From NCBI GenBank assembly GCA_015062585.1, contig SUUJ01000010.1, positions 1-46,648 of the forward strand: a stretch of 46,648 nucleotides of DNA, read 5' to 3'. The position numbers and the translations under genes are program-made. Below, in pieces: positions 34,757 to 44,580 of this stretch. The notes under the pieces are model-generated. The model saw only the letters and a program-made list of their open reading frames with translations. It searched no databases and had not been told where the DNA came from. How positions within the stretch are numbered: position 1 is the stretch's first letter; every line of letters starts with the position of its first letter. This stretch comes from Alphaproteobacteria bacterium. GTDB lineage: Bacteria; Pseudomonadota; Alphaproteobacteria; RF32; CAG-239.

Positions 34757-34760
34757 TTTT

Positions 34761-35732
34761 TTATTCCTTATTAAAATTTTCTTCACAGAAGAATTTGTTA
34801 ATTTCTAATAATGCCTGTTCCATATTGTCTATTCGAACATATGTTTCACGAAATTTTCTGGCATCACGCAAGTTTTTGCAATACCAACACACATATTTTC
34901 TGGATAATGCCAAAGCTAATTTTTCGCCGTAATAATCACTTAATTCATTTATATGGCGAAGCAATGTTTGTTTGACAATATCTATGGATATAATTTCCGG
35001 TTGTATTCCATTTTCCAAAAATTCATGAGTTTGAGCAATTAACCAAGGTTTGCCTAAGGTTGCTCGACCTATCATTACACCGTCAGCTTTGGTATATTCC
35101 AGCATTTCTTTAGCTTTTTGAGGTGTGTCAACATCTCCATTGCCTACAACCTTTATTTTTACGGCATCTTTAACCTGAGCAATAATATCCCAATCAGCTA
35201 TACCTGCATAAAAATCAGATCTTGTACGACCATGGACGGTTATATATTCGACGCCGCAATCTTCACACATTTTGGCAAATTCCACAGCGTTAACACTATT
35301 ATTATCCCAGCCCTTTCTAAACTTTACACTAACGGGAAGCGAGGTTGCTTTTTTGACCGAATTTATAATCTCGGCAGCAAGTTTTGTATCTTTCATCAAA
35401 TAGGAGCCAGATTTATTTGAAACTATTTTTTTGACCGGACATCCCATATTGATATCTATTGAATAGGCACCTAATTCTTCTGCCAGTTTTACAGAATCGG
35501 CAAACAATTCAGGATTGCCGCCGACTAACTGAACAATAACCGGATATTTTTCATCTCTGACATCAGCAATTTTATATGTTTTGGGATTCTTAAAAGATAA
35601 GGCATTTATAGCCACCATTTCCGAGACAATATTTCCTTGACCGAACGAATTTACCAAACGGCGCATCGGCTTGTCTGTAATGCCGGCCATCGGGGCTAAA
35701 AAAACTCTGCTGTTTAATCCGTTTATTGTCAT
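34761..35732 (-). CDS. dusB: tRNA-dihydrouridine synthase DusB
   Basis: FMN enzyme that reduces uridine in the tRNA D-loop. The 323 residues have LAPMAGITDKPMRRLV, the catalytic cysteine in INMGCPVKKI (about residue 96), VSVKFRKGW, YITVHGRTRSDFY, VVGNGDV and GVMIGRATLGKPWL. Known in alphaproteobacteria as nifR3, heading the ntr operon. Start ATG directly abuts the previous stop (TAAATG). Identity is secure. Confidence 0.95.
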   Translation of the reverse strand: MTINGLNSRVFLAPMAGITDKPMRRLVNSFGQGNIVSEMVAINALSFKNPKTYKIADVRDEKYPVIVQLVGGNPELFADSVKLAEELGAYSIDINMGCPVKKIVSNKSGSYLMKDTKLAAEIINSVKKATSLPVSVKFRKGWDNNSVNAVEFAKMCEDCGVEYITVHGRTRSDFYAGIADWDIIAQVKDAVKIKVVGNGDVDTPQKAKEMLEYTKADGVMIGRATLGKPWLIAQTHEFLENGIQPEIISIDIVKQTLLRHINELSDYYGEKLALALSRKYVCWYCKNLRDARKFRETYVRIDNMEQALLEINKFFCEENFNKE

Positions 35733-36062
35733 TTATACCTTAAAGTCATATTCCTTGTTGTTTTTAAAATCTAATCCTTCTATGACGGTTGTTTTCTTGT
35801 CGGCCTTGCTGACAGTGTCATAAGTTTCGGCAACATAATTGCTATCGGCCGGAGCATTTTGCCCCAATATCGAATAAGCGACCTTATCATCGACAAGTTT
35901 GTATGCCTGATTTTGAACTGCCGGTGATTTAATTTTAAGCTCAAAAACATCGTCACCAAAATCTTGAAATTCTTTTTGGCGTTTTTGTTTTATTTTGACA
36001 GCTATGTCGGCAATCTGCCTTTGAATAGCATCAATATAATTATTAACCGGTGTCTTGGTCAC
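35733..36062 (-). CDS. small hypothetical protein in the dusB operon
   Basis: 109 residues, unrecognised. It starts with a helical, charged segment (IDAIQRQIADIAVKIKQKRQ), followed by a polar, likely disordered C-terminal half. No signal peptide or membrane helix. It lies 15 bases after the giant coiled-coil gene and abuts dusB (TAAATG), so it is co-transcribed with both. The position suggests a partner of the coiled-coil protein; this is only contextual. Confidence 0.65.
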   Translation of the reverse strand: MTKTPVNNYIDAIQRQIADIAVKIKQKRQKEFQDFGDDVFELKIKSPAVQNQAYKLVDDKVAYSILGQNAPADSNYVAETYDTVSKADKKTTVIEGLDFKNNKEYDFKV

Positions 36063-36077
36063 TTTTATTCAACCTTA

Positions 36078-39000
36078 TTATTTTACCTTATCCATTGCTT
36101 TGGCTAAAATGTAGTATAGTTTACCCAAATCAGCATCCGAAATTATAGCCATAAGAGCTGCCGAATGCTCGTGCGATTTTGATTTTTCAACCAGCGTCTC
36201 AAATTCTTTTAAGTAATTTGTTACAAGTTTCCTTAATTCAACATTTTTTTCAAACTCGCGTTTAAGAAGAGCAACTTGAGCACTATTCATATTTTTCACA
36301 ATTGAACGAATAAATACTTGAGTATCACCATTGTAAAATTTCTTCCAAAGATCATCCTCGTCTTTTGGGTGAAGCAGACGATTCACATCAACCGAAATAT
36401 TTTCTAAGATGTTTATAATCTTGCTGGCATCTTTTAAGAATGTATCGACACGCACATCCCTGTATGAACCGATAAGTTCTTTCATAGCTTTGTCAGCTTT
36501 TGTAGCGTTATCATTAAGAACTTTTGTTTGAGAGTTTATAGTGTCATTAAAACGAATGGCTTCTTGAACAATGTTCTGTCCTTGCATTTCAAAGTTTTTA
36601 CCGGCTTTTACCAAACCGTCAATGCTTGAATTTACTTTGGATGTAGCATCTTCTGCAACAGCGGTTAACGCTTGAGATTGTTTAACAAAAACATCGCCTG
36701 ATGATAGGATATTGTTTGATATTCTTTCAGCATTAGCGGCAACTTCACTTATTGTAGCTCTTAATTTATCGCTTGATTTTTCCATATGCGTAGCACTAAG
36801 CTTTGTCACATCTTCCATTTCTAAGCCAAGCTTTTTCAAATCTTGCCCCAAGCTTTTAACCTTATCATATGCGTCATTAGCTCTTTCGGCTAATTTGTTT
36901 GATGTATCGTTAAGTACGGTATTAAAGCAATCAACTAACAACTTAGTATCTTGAGAAATTTGAACCATTTTATCGCTTTGAGCCGATATCAAATTGTTTA
37001 TTTCAAAAACACCGGTTGATGTCTCAGAAGTAACAGTATTGAAGCCGGCTATATATTTTTCATACTCTTTGAACACTCCGTTGATATTTTCGATAGAATG
37101 GAAAATTGTAGTATCCAAATCTTCGCCATATTGAGTTAAACGCAGACTTGTTTGATCAATACTTTTCATTGAATCTTTAGACGCTTTGTTTATAGCATCA
37201 CAAGCTTTTAGCAATCTGTCACCTAAGACATCAAACTCATACGACAATTTGGTTGTAACATCAAATATCTCGCCGGTATTACCCTTAAATGATGAGTTAA
37301 TTTCTTGCATTTTGGTTGCCACTTCAACAGTTGCATCGGTTAAATACTTGTATTGCTGAGCCATTGAAGCCTCACCCAAACGCACCTGAGTTATCAAATT
37401 ATTGACCACTTCTGATATGTTGTTTTTCTGCAAATCCAACATATTGGCTATCTTATCATTTTGTGATAATAGTTTTATGCCGACATTTTCGGTATATCGC
37501 AAATGATCTTGCAAATTCTTCCAAGTATTATCTGCGTCTTCGACCAATTCTTTATGGATTTGTTTCAGTTTTTCTTCGCCTTCTGACATTTCTTTGATGG
37601 TTTCACTTATGTTGTTTTTGATATTTGTTACATCATTGTCAAAACCTTTAACATGCTGAATAACAACATCACTTATTCCATTCAACTTGCTAACCGTATC
37701 ATCAATAGTCTTCTCGGCATTTTGATGTTTTTCAACTAGCAATTTTTCAATATCAGCAAGTTCTTGAACCGACTTTTGAGAATTAGCGATAACACTCTCT
37801 GTTTTTCTTTCGGTATCTTCTTCTAAGACAACCAACTTAGCAAACAGTTTATCGGCACCTTCTTCAACTCCTGATAATTGTTTACGCAATATTTCAGCCA
37901 TTCTGTCTGTATTTTCGGAAACTTTGTTACAATATTCGTAAAAACTGTTTTCTTGTTGTTTGAATAAAATATTTAATGTAGATACTTTTTCATCAAGTCC
38001 GCTGACTGCCGTATTGATATAATTAGCGGCAGCTTTTGAAATCTCGTTAATATTCTCGCCTTTGATATTAAAGTCGTTTATTGATTTAGACAATATTTCA
38101 TCTGTCGATGTTGCAACTTCATCAAGTTTTTGTGTGCGTTTATCAAGAGACTTTTCGATAACTTCTGTTTTTTCATAAATGTTATTAGCAAGCAACTCGA
38201 TATTTTGAGATTGCTTCATCAATACATTTTCAAATTGGGTAACTTTGTTTAATGTCTGATTAGCCGAGGCATCAAACGAATTAGCTTGTTCGGCAAGATT
38301 ATCGTTAATAATTTTACTCTTAGTAATGGTTTCATTACATTGAGTAAGCATTTTTGATATATTTGTTTTTAGTACATCTAAAACATTTACGGCGTCTTGT
38401 TCCAAAGTTGTTGAAGCTTCGGACAATTCGTCTATTTGGCGTTTCAACTCATTTTTAATATTTTCAACTCTGGCAGCCGTATCAGTAATATGTTTTTGTT
38501 GTTGCGACATTGAAGCCTCACTGATTTGACTTTGCATTACAACAACTGATGTTGCTTCGGTCAAACCTGATGTATGTTTTTGCATCAGAGCGCCAACCTG
38601 ATTTAGGCTTTCTGTTGATTGAGAAGTTTGAACTAACAGATTTTCGGTAGTGTTTGCCACACTTTTTTCGGCCTGTTGCAATTGATTTATACCGTCAGCC
38701 ATTGTTTTTTGCAGAATTTCATATTTTTTATCTAAATTTTCTGTAAGATTTATAATGTTGTCAGCATTAACTGAAGCGACACTGTTAAATGAAGCCGACT
38801 TTTCGGTTAATGTGTTAATGTATTGGTTTATATCATTATTGGCAATTGCAACTTTTTCTTCCAAAATGGATATATTGTCATTAAGTGCTGTTTCAACATT
38901 TTGCATTGACGAAATTGTTTTTAACGAAGCTCCTTGAATATTAGCTACTTGCATATTTATCGAATCTTCCAAATTGGCGCTTCTGACCATCAATTTATCA

Positions 39001-40226
39001 ATTTCTTGGGCAATATTATCGCTATGGGTTAAAAATTTGTTATTTATATCATCAGCATTGTCATCCAACACTTTGATAAAATTGCTTATATCTTTATTGT
39101 GTTTGGTTAATGCTTCGCTGATTTTTTGTATTTGACCATCAACATTTTTATCAATGTAAATGATATTGTTTTCAGCGTTTTGAACAGCTTTTTCTATTTT
39201 TTCACCAAGCTCTCTGCCGCTTTCATCAACAATCAATGTAAGTCTTTGGCTTTGATCGTTAATTACATTTTCCATATCGGCTATTTCTTTGCTTATGGAT
39301 GTTTTGACTAAATTACAATTTGACATTGCTAAGTCAGCTGTTCGCTTTAGAACATCAGACTGACTTTCCATTGCGTCGATATATTCGCTGAAAGTCTGAT
39401 TACTCTTGTTTACAACTATATTCATATTTTCCGCAGCTTTTTGGACATCGGATGTTGCGTTTTTGCTGATTTGGCGCAAAGCTTCGGACATTTCATTGAT
39501 TTCTCTAACCTTTGGCATAATTTTTTCAAACAAATTTTGCAAATTTCTTTCTATGCCTTCGCCACCCTCAACAAATTCACGATTTATTTGAGATAAATTT
39601 TGGCTTGATGATTGAGCTTTGTTTAAAATATTGTCAAAGTTTGCCATAAGAAATTTTACGCCATCACTCAACTCTACAATGGTTTTGGTTGAATAATTAT
39701 CCAGTTTTCCGACTAATTTGGCAAAATCATCAACATTATTTTTGATTGCATCTTTAATTTGGGATGTTTGTTCATGGGCAAGTTTAGAAACTTCTTGTAA
39801 TTCAACAACTTGGGATCTGATAGCGTCAGCCATGGCTTTGGCTGTTTGGGGAGCATTGTCTTCGGGATAGACAAGCTGATTCATATATGCACGAAGAAAC
39901 TTTGCTTCTTGTTTGAATGAGGATCCTCTGTCAATATAGGCCATAACGACCCAAATAATAGCCAATGGCAAGGTGACACCGGCTAAGAATCCGCCAAATT
40001 CATCCGGCATCATCAAAAATAAGTTTGACCAACCGAAAAATTGGGTAATGTAAATTAAAACAATGGCAAACCACAAAATACTGATACCAATCATCAGTTT
40101 ATGTAAATTGTTGTTTAACCAAGATGGTTTTTCGTCGATTTCTACTCTGTTTTGATTTTTGTTTTTGCTCATAAATTCAGGCAAAGATGAGCTATTGCCT
40201 CTAAAGTCAGCTGTTTTGTATGACAT
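36078..40226 (-). CDS. giant membrane-anchored coiled-coil protein
   Basis: 1382 residues. Two membrane helices near the N-terminus (about residues 42-65 and 77-100) are followed by roughly 1100 residues of near-continuous coiled coil with chemoreceptor-like spacing, rich in Asn, Gln, Ser and Glu. Two related units stand out: SEASMSQQQKHITDTAARVE and GEASMAQQYKYLTDATVEVA, about 400 residues apart. The last 130 residues form a separate, compact, helical domain (FYNGDTQVFIRSIVKNMNSA through GKLYYILAKAMDKVK). No HAMP or canonical methyl-accepting signalling tip is visible, so a chemoreceptor is unlikely; an envelope- or division-linked structural role is possible. The start at 40226 is preferred over 40262. 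Confidence 0.8.
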   Translation of the reverse strand: MSYKTADFRGNSSSLPEFMSKNKNQNRVEIDEKPSWLNNNLHKLMIGISILWFAIVLIYITQFFGWSNLFLMMPDEFGGFLAGVTLPLAIIWVVMAYIDRGSSFKQEAKFLRAYMNQLVYPEDNAPQTAKAMADAIRSQVVELQEVSKLAHEQTSQIKDAIKNNVDDFAKLVGKLDNYSTKTIVELSDGVKFLMANFDNILNKAQSSSQNLSQINREFVEGGEGIERNLQNLFEKIMPKVREINEMSEALRQISKNATSDVQKAAENMNIVVNKSNQTFSEYIDAMESQSDVLKRTADLAMSNCNLVKTSISKEIADMENVINDQSQRLTLIVDESGRELGEKIEKAVQNAENNIIYIDKNVDGQIQKISEALTKHNKDISNFIKVLDDNADDINNKFLTHSDNIAQEIDKLMVRSANLEDSINMQVANIQGASLKTISSMQNVETALNDNISILEEKVAIANNDINQYINTLTEKSASFNSVASVNADNIINLTENLDKKYEILQKTMADGINQLQQAEKSVANTTENLLVQTSQSTESLNQVGALMQKHTSGLTEATSVVVMQSQISEASMSQQQKHITDTAARVENIKNELKRQIDELSEASTTLEQDAVNVLDVLKTNISKMLTQCNETITKSKIINDNLAEQANSFDASANQTLNKVTQFENVLMKQSQNIELLANNIYEKTEVIEKSLDKRTQKLDEVATSTDEILSKSINDFNIKGENINEISKAAANYINTAVSGLDEKVSTLNILFKQQENSFYEYCNKVSENTDRMAEILRKQLSGVEEGADKLFAKLVVLEEDTERKTESVIANSQKSVQELADIEKLLVEKHQNAEKTIDDTVSKLNGISDVVIQHVKGFDNDVTNIKNNISETIKEMSEGEEKLKQIHKELVEDADNTWKNLQDHLRYTENVGIKLLSQNDKIANMLDLQKNNISEVVNNLITQVRLGEASMAQQYKYLTDATVEVATKMQEINSSFKGNTGEIFDVTTKLSYEFDVLGDRLLKACDAINKASKDSMKSIDQTSLRLTQYGEDLDTTIFHSIENINGVFKEYEKYIAGFNTVTSETSTGVFEINNLISAQSDKMVQISQDTKLLVDCFNTVLNDTSNKLAERANDAYDKVKSLGQDLKKLGLEMEDVTKLSATHMEKSSDKLRATISEVAANAERISNNILSSGDVFVKQSQALTAVAEDATSKVNSSIDGLVKAGKNFEMQGQNIVQEAIRFNDTINSQTKVLNDNATKADKAMKELIGSYRDVRVDTFLKDASKIINILENISVDVNRLLHPKDEDDLWKKFYNGDTQVFIRSIVKNMNSAQVALLKREFEKNVELRKLVTNYLKEFETLVEKSKSHEHSAALMAIISDADLGKLYYILAKAMDKVK

Positions 40227-40245
40227 CTGATAAAATTCCCCATAA

Positions 40246-40284
40246 AATAAAAAAATCCCCAAGGCTTTTCCCTAAGCCTTGAGG
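40246..40284 (-). terminator. rho-independent terminator of the kdsA-recO-parC-DUF6898 transcript
   Basis: On the minus strand, CCTCAAGGCTT pairs with AAGCCTTGGGG around a short loop, followed by a T-rich run (A-run at 40246-40256). It lies between the small gene at 40358 and the start of the giant coiled-coil gene. Confidence 0.85.
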
Positions 40285-40357
40285 TATTATAAGCATTATT
40301 TTTTAAATTGGAAATATTATCGCTCAATAAGAAGTGTTTATCCACAATCTTTATTAT

Positions 40358-40537
40358 CTATTCATCGGCCTTTTTTTGCATAATATAACGAAGTTTTTGC
40401 AGAGCCTTCATTTGCATCTGATTTTCAGGTAAGTTGGCCGGTACGATAACCACAGCTTCAATACCGGTTTCGGTTTCAATAGCTGTTACTTTTACCGAAG
40501 ATCCCTGTCTTACATACTCAAACAAAACTTCTGCCAT
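40358..40537 (-). CDS. DUF6898-like small protein
   Basis: 59 residues, starting MAEVLFEYVRQGSSVKVTAI and ending LQKLRYIMQKKADE. It resembles a small family I recall as conserved in alphaproteobacteria (MAEVLFEF..G..VRVSA.D..TG.E, then a basic RKLxYVxxRK tail). The function is unknown. AGGAAAT, overlapping the parC stop, serves as ribosome site, so translation is coupled to parC with a gap of five bases. Short length explains why gene callers with a 60-residue cut-off would miss it. A terminator follows. Confidence 0.8.
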   Translation of the reverse strand: MAEVLFEYVRQGSSVKVTAIETETGIEAVVIVPANLPENQMQMKALQKLRYIMQKKADE

Positions 40538-40542
40538 ATTTC

Positions 40543-42765
40543 CTACTTCAAAAATTTGTTATTCTTTGAAAAACCGAACGGTGCAAGCTTGCCCACCTGA
40601 GCTCTGTGACCAAGCCAGGTCAACAAATCTTTTTCAACACTGACACCGCCGGAACGATTATAAGAAAAACCGTCTGCTTCATTAAAGATTTGCATATCAC
40701 TTAATCCGCCGTCTTTGTATTTTTGCAAGCATACACCATGTCCGCGAGCAATAGTCGGTATTTCTTCTAACTTAAAGACCAAAATTTTTCTGTTTTCACC
40801 AACCAAAGCTATCATATCACCGGTAACCTTTTTACAGAACATAGTATATTCGCCCTCGGCAACATTCATAATCTTGCGACCTTGACGAGTTTGAGCAATA
40901 AGGTGATTTTCATCAACGATAAAGCCATACCCCTTGTTGGAGGCAATAACATAGTTTGTTTTAGGCTCGTATACAAACATATCGGTTATAGTATCATTAT
41001 TACCCAAATCAACCATAAGTCTCAAAGGCTGACCGAATCCGCGACCGGACGGTATATCACAAGCATTGACATTGAAAAACTTGCCGGCACTATCAAACAA
41101 AATAATCTTATCGGTAGTCTGCGCATGAATTGCCAACAACAGAGAATCATCGTCTTTGAACTTAAATTCGTCTGTTAATGGTACATAGCCCTTCATACAG
41201 CGTATCCAGCCCTTTTGTGATAATATAACCGTAATCGGTTCTTTTTCAACCAAGGCTTCGATAGAAATATCGATATTTTCGACATCAACTTCGGCAAATT
41301 CGGTACGACGACGACCAAGAGCTGTCTTTTTGCCAAATTTATCCTTAATAACCTTAATTTCTTCGGCAACTTTTTGCCAACGCAAGGCCTCGTCTGCCAT
41401 TAAAGCATCAAGTTCGTTCTTTTCGGCTGTCAAATCATCAAATTCTTTTTTGATATCAGCTTCTTCAAGCTTGCGTAAATTACGCAATTTCATATTCAAA
41501 ATTGATTCCGCTTGAATCTCTGTCAGAGAAAAACGGTTCATCAATGAAGCTTTAGGCTCATCATCTTCGCGAATAATTTTGATAATCTCGTCCAAGTTTA
41601 AGTATGCAATCAGATAACCTGACAAAATTTCCAAACGATTGATAATCTTTTGCAAACGATGAGAGGTACGGCGTTCCAAAACTTTGATACGATGATTTAA
41701 GAACTCGCGTAAAACCTCGGCAATACTCATAACTCTGGGCACACCGTCAGAATCCAAAACATTCATATTCATATTGAATTTGGTTTCCAATTCGGTGTTT
41801 TTGAAAAGCAATTCCATGAGCATATTAGCATCAACATTACGATTTTTCGGCTCTAAAACAATACGAACATCTTGAGCCGATTCATCTCTGACATCAGCCA
41901 ACAACGGAACTTTCTTTTCTTGCAAAAGAAGTGCTATACGCTCAATAAGTTTTGATTTTACAACCTGATAAGGAATTTCGGTAACAACAATTTGATATTG
42001 TCCCATACCCAAATCTTCTTTTTCCCATTTGGCACGAACTCTAAAATTGCCCTTTCCGGTTGTATAAGCATCTAAAATTGTTGAAAACTTATCAACGATA
42101 ATACCGCCTGTCGGAAAATCAGGTCCTTTAAGCTTTTTGACCAAATTTTCGATTGTGGCATCAGGCTTTTCAATCATATACAAAAGCGCATCACAAACTT
42201 CGGACAAGTTATGTGGAGGAATATTAGTGGCCATACCGACGGCAATACCGTTTGAGCCGTTACACAGCAAATTAGGAACGGCAGAAGGCATTACCACAGG
42301 TTCTTGTTCTTCGCCGTCGTAAGTATCTCTGAAATCAACAGCGTCTTCGTTCAAGCCTTCCATCAAAGCGATGGCGTATTCGGTAAGTCTGGCTTCGGTA
42401 TAACGCATGGCCGCCGGACTGTCACCGTCAATATTACCAAAGTTACCTTGACCGTCAACTAAGGGATAGCGCACCGAAAAATCTTGTGCCAAACGACACA
42501 TCGCACCATAAACCGAAGAATCACCATGCGGGTGGTATTTACCGATAACATCACCAACCACACGAGCGCATTTCTTAAATCCTGATTTTGGGTCAAGATG
42601 TAATTGGCGCATTGCATACATCAAACGACGATGCACCGGCTTCAAACCGTCTCTGACATCGGGAAGCGAACGAGATACAATTGTTGACATAGCGTAAGAC
42701 AAATAGCGAGAGCTGAGTTCTTCTGCTAAGGCAACCGTTTTTATTTTTTCTTCAAAATTATCCAT
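40543..42765 (-). CDS. parC: DNA topoisomerase IV subunit A
   Basis: Type IIA topoisomerase subunit that cuts and rejoins DNA to decatenate chromosomes. The 740 residues are ParC length, shorter than GyrA, with a reduced C-terminal beta-propeller ([30 protein letters not shown]). The catalytic Tyr is in [10 protein letters not shown]. The quinolone-determining region reads [17 protein letters not shown]: the position equal to E. coli ParC Ser80 is Ser, and the one equal to Glu84 is Gly, where an acidic residue is usual. AAGG precedes the ATG. It lies in an operon with recO upstream. Confidence 0.95.
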   Translation of the reverse strand: MDNFEEKIKTVALAEELSSRYLSYAMSTIVSRSLPDVRDGLKPVHRRLMYAMRQLHLDPKSGFKKCARVVGDVIGKYHPHGDSSVYGAMCRLAQDFSVRYPLVDGQGNFGNIDGDSPAAMRYTEARLTEYAIALMEGLNEDAVDFRDTYDGEEQEPVVMPSAVPNLLCNGSNGIAVGMATNIPPHNLSEVCDALLYMIEKPDATIENLVKKLKGPDFPTGGIIVDKFSTILDAYTTGKGNFRVRAKWEKEDLGMGQYQIVVTEIPYQVVKSKLIERIALLLQEKKVPLLADVRDESAQDVRIVLEPKNRNVDANMLMELLFKNTELETKFNMNMNVLDSDGVPRVMSIAEVLREFLNHRIKVLERRTSHRLQKIINRLEILSGYLIAYLNLDEIIKIIREDDEPKASLMNRFSLTEIQAESILNMKLRNLRKLEEADIKKEFDDLTAEKNELDALMADEALRWQKVAEEIKVIKDKFGKKTALGRRRTEFAEVDVENIDISIEALVEKEPITVILSQKGWIRCMKGYVPLTDEFKFKDDDSLLLAIHAQTTDKIILFDSAGKFFNVNACDIPSGRGFGQPLRLMVDLGNNDTITDMFVYEPKTNYVIASNKGYGFIVDENHLIAQTRQGRKIMNVAEGEYTMFCKKVTGDMIALVGENRKILVFKLEEIPTIARGHGVCLQKYKDGGLSDMQIFNEADGFSYNRSGGVSVEKDLLTWLGHRAQVGKLAPFGFSKNNKFLK

Positions 42766-42774
42766 TGATAAACC

Positions 42775-43494
42775 TTAAGCTTTCTTTACAATTTCTGCCA
42801 AATTATCACGACAAATCGGAAATTTCAAGCCGTGATTTTGAAAAAAGTTTTTATTGAGGAAAAATCCGGTCATTTTAAGCAAATCCCCGACTTCTTCAGG
42901 AGTGGGATTAAAATTATGTTCAACCACAAATTTGGGGTATTTGAATAATCTGTCTTTGTATGGTTCTCCGGCTTGTTTGCATACTGCCTTGGCACTTTTG
43001 GGAGATACATATTCCAAATTTATGGTTGTTGATGTGGCAGAACATTCGGTTAAATCGACCCCTATTCCAAGAAATTCCAACAAATAAAATTCATATAAAG
43101 AATAATGAGTTAGCCAATTATCTTCATTTATAAGATTAACAAAACTCTCAATAAAATAATAAAATCGCTCCAAAGGTTGAAGCTCGGGCAAGCAACTATC
43201 ATTAAGCGCGCAAAAACAAGAAAGCGCCGTCAGTTTATCCGGAGATGTCATAAAATTTACGGCATGAGGTGTTATCAATTCGACATTAAGCGAGAGCATA
43301 TTGTCATCAACACGCGACCATGCATCTATTTTTACTAAATTACCGAGCTGGAATGTGGCTAAATTCTTTTTTGAAAGACCTGATTTGACATATCCGCAAA
43401 CTTTACCGTTTTCTCTGCAAAGCACGGTTAAAATAAGCGATTTTTCGCCGTGTTTTCGGCAATTTATGATATATCCTTCATCAGAAAACTTCAT
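42775..43494 (-). CDS. recO: DNA repair protein RecO
   Basis: Loads RecA onto SSB-coated DNA with RecR. The 239 residues show the N-terminal OB-fold (FSDEGYIINCRKHGEKSLIL, then GKVCGYVKSGLSKK) and helical C-terminal domain ending in FPICRDNLAEIV. The zinc cysteines known from some RecO proteins are not all seen. It lies 5 bases after kdsA and 9 before parC. The gene order recO-parC is common in alphaproteobacteria. Confidence 0.9.
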   Translation of the reverse strand: MKFSDEGYIINCRKHGEKSLILTVLCRENGKVCGYVKSGLSKKNLATFQLGNLVKIDAWSRVDDNMLSLNVELITPHAVNFMTSPDKLTALSCFCALNDSCLPELQPLERFYYFIESFVNLINEDNWLTHYSLYEFYLLEFLGIGVDLTECSATSTTINLEYVSPKSAKAVCKQAGEPYKDRLFKYPKFVVEHNFNPTPEEVGDLLKMTGFFLNKNFFQNHGLKFPICRDNLAEIVKKA

Positions 43495-43499
43495 TTTAC

Positions 43500-44348
43500 T
43501 TAAAAGAAATCAGTAATTTTTGCTTTTGTAATGGCGTCATATTCTTTCAAATATGCCAATATATTTTTCATATCTTTTAAGGCAATGGTATTCGGGCCGT
43601 CAGACAAGGCTTTATCCGGATTTTCGTGAGTTTCAATAAACAAACCGCCTATTCCGGCAGCAATTGCCGCACGAGCCAACACCGGCGCCAATTCTCTGTT
43701 ACCGCCGGTTGCCGTTCCTAATCCGCCGGGTTTTTGTACCGAGTGAGTAGCGTCAAAAATAACCGGACAGCCTGTTGTTTTGGCCATAACCGAAAATCCG
43801 CCCATATCAACAACCAAAGTGTGATAACCGAATGATGTACCTCTTTCGGTCAAGCAAACATTTTCGTTGCCGGAATCAAAACATTTTTTTACGGCATTTT
43901 TCATATCTTCAGGAGCTAAAAATTGACCTTTTTTGATATTTACTACTTTACCGGTTTTGGCTGCTGCAACGACTAAGTCGGTCTGGCGACATAAAAATGC
44001 CGGAATTTGAAGCATATCGACATGCTTTGCTACTTCGGCGCATTGATGAGCTTCGTGAACATCGGTAACTATCGGAATATTGTTATAAAGCTTTTTAATC
44101 TCATCAAAAGTCTCCATTCCTTTGTCAAATCCGACACCTCTGGCTCCGGATATTGATGAACGATTGGCCTTATCAAAAGAAGCCTTAAATACATAAGGAA
44201 TATTCAATTCCTTGGTTATTTCAATCATTTCGCCGCAAATATCAATCGAATGTTGTTTACTTTCAATTTGACAAGGACCACATACAAGTGCGAAAGGCAA
44301 ACGATTTGAAATTTCCACGTTACCTACTTTTACAATTTTTTGTTCCAT
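43500..44348 (-). CDS. kdsA: 3-deoxy-D-manno-octulosonate 8-phosphate synthase
   Basis: Makes KDO-8-phosphate from arabinose-5-phosphate and phosphoenolpyruvate for lipopolysaccharide core, so the cell is Gram-negative with KDO-type LPS. The 282 residues have LVCGPCQIES, KASFDKANRSSISGARG, DVHEAHQC, IPAFLCRQTDL, NIKKGQFLAP, ERGTSFGYHTLVVDM and FDATHSVQKPG. It starts at 44348 with GGAG upstream; 44360 is the alternative. Cys in PCQIE and the His/Glu/Asp set fit the family's metal-binding form. Confidence 0.95.
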   Translation of the reverse strand: MEQKIVKVGNVEISNRLPFALVCGPCQIESKQHSIDICGEMIEITKELNIPYVFKASFDKANRSSISGARGVGFDKGMETFDEIKKLYNNIPIVTDVHEAHQCAEVAKHVDMLQIPAFLCRQTDLVVAAAKTGKVVNIKKGQFLAPEDMKNAVKKCFDSGNENVCLTERGTSFGYHTLVVDMGGFSVMAKTTGCPVIFDATHSVQKPGGLGTATGGNRELAPVLARAAIAAGIGGLFIETHENPDKALSDGPNTIALKDMKNILAYLKEYDAITKAKITDFF

Positions 44349-44507
44349 AAAAAGCTCCATAAATTAAATGTAAAACGATGCTTTGATGTTAACAAAATTT
44401 TACAGCAACGCAAGTACAAAAACTTAATTATCAGATTTTATAAACTTGCATTTTTATCAGTTTCACTATTTATAGTAATTATTCGTAAAATAATAAATTT
44501 ATTACTA

Positions 44508-44536
44508 TTGACAAGTAAATAAAAACAAACAAGAAT
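44508..44536 (+). promoter_or_regulatory. possible rubrerythrin promoter
   Basis: Perfect TTGACA (44508-44513) with AAGAAT at 17 bases (44531-44536), 45 bases before the ATG. The -10 is weak. The region upstream (44400-44505) is very AT-rich without other clear sites. Confidence 0.4.
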
Positions 44537-44580
44537 ATTTTTACAAAAAAAATGTAACTACTTAAAAAGGAGCATAAATT

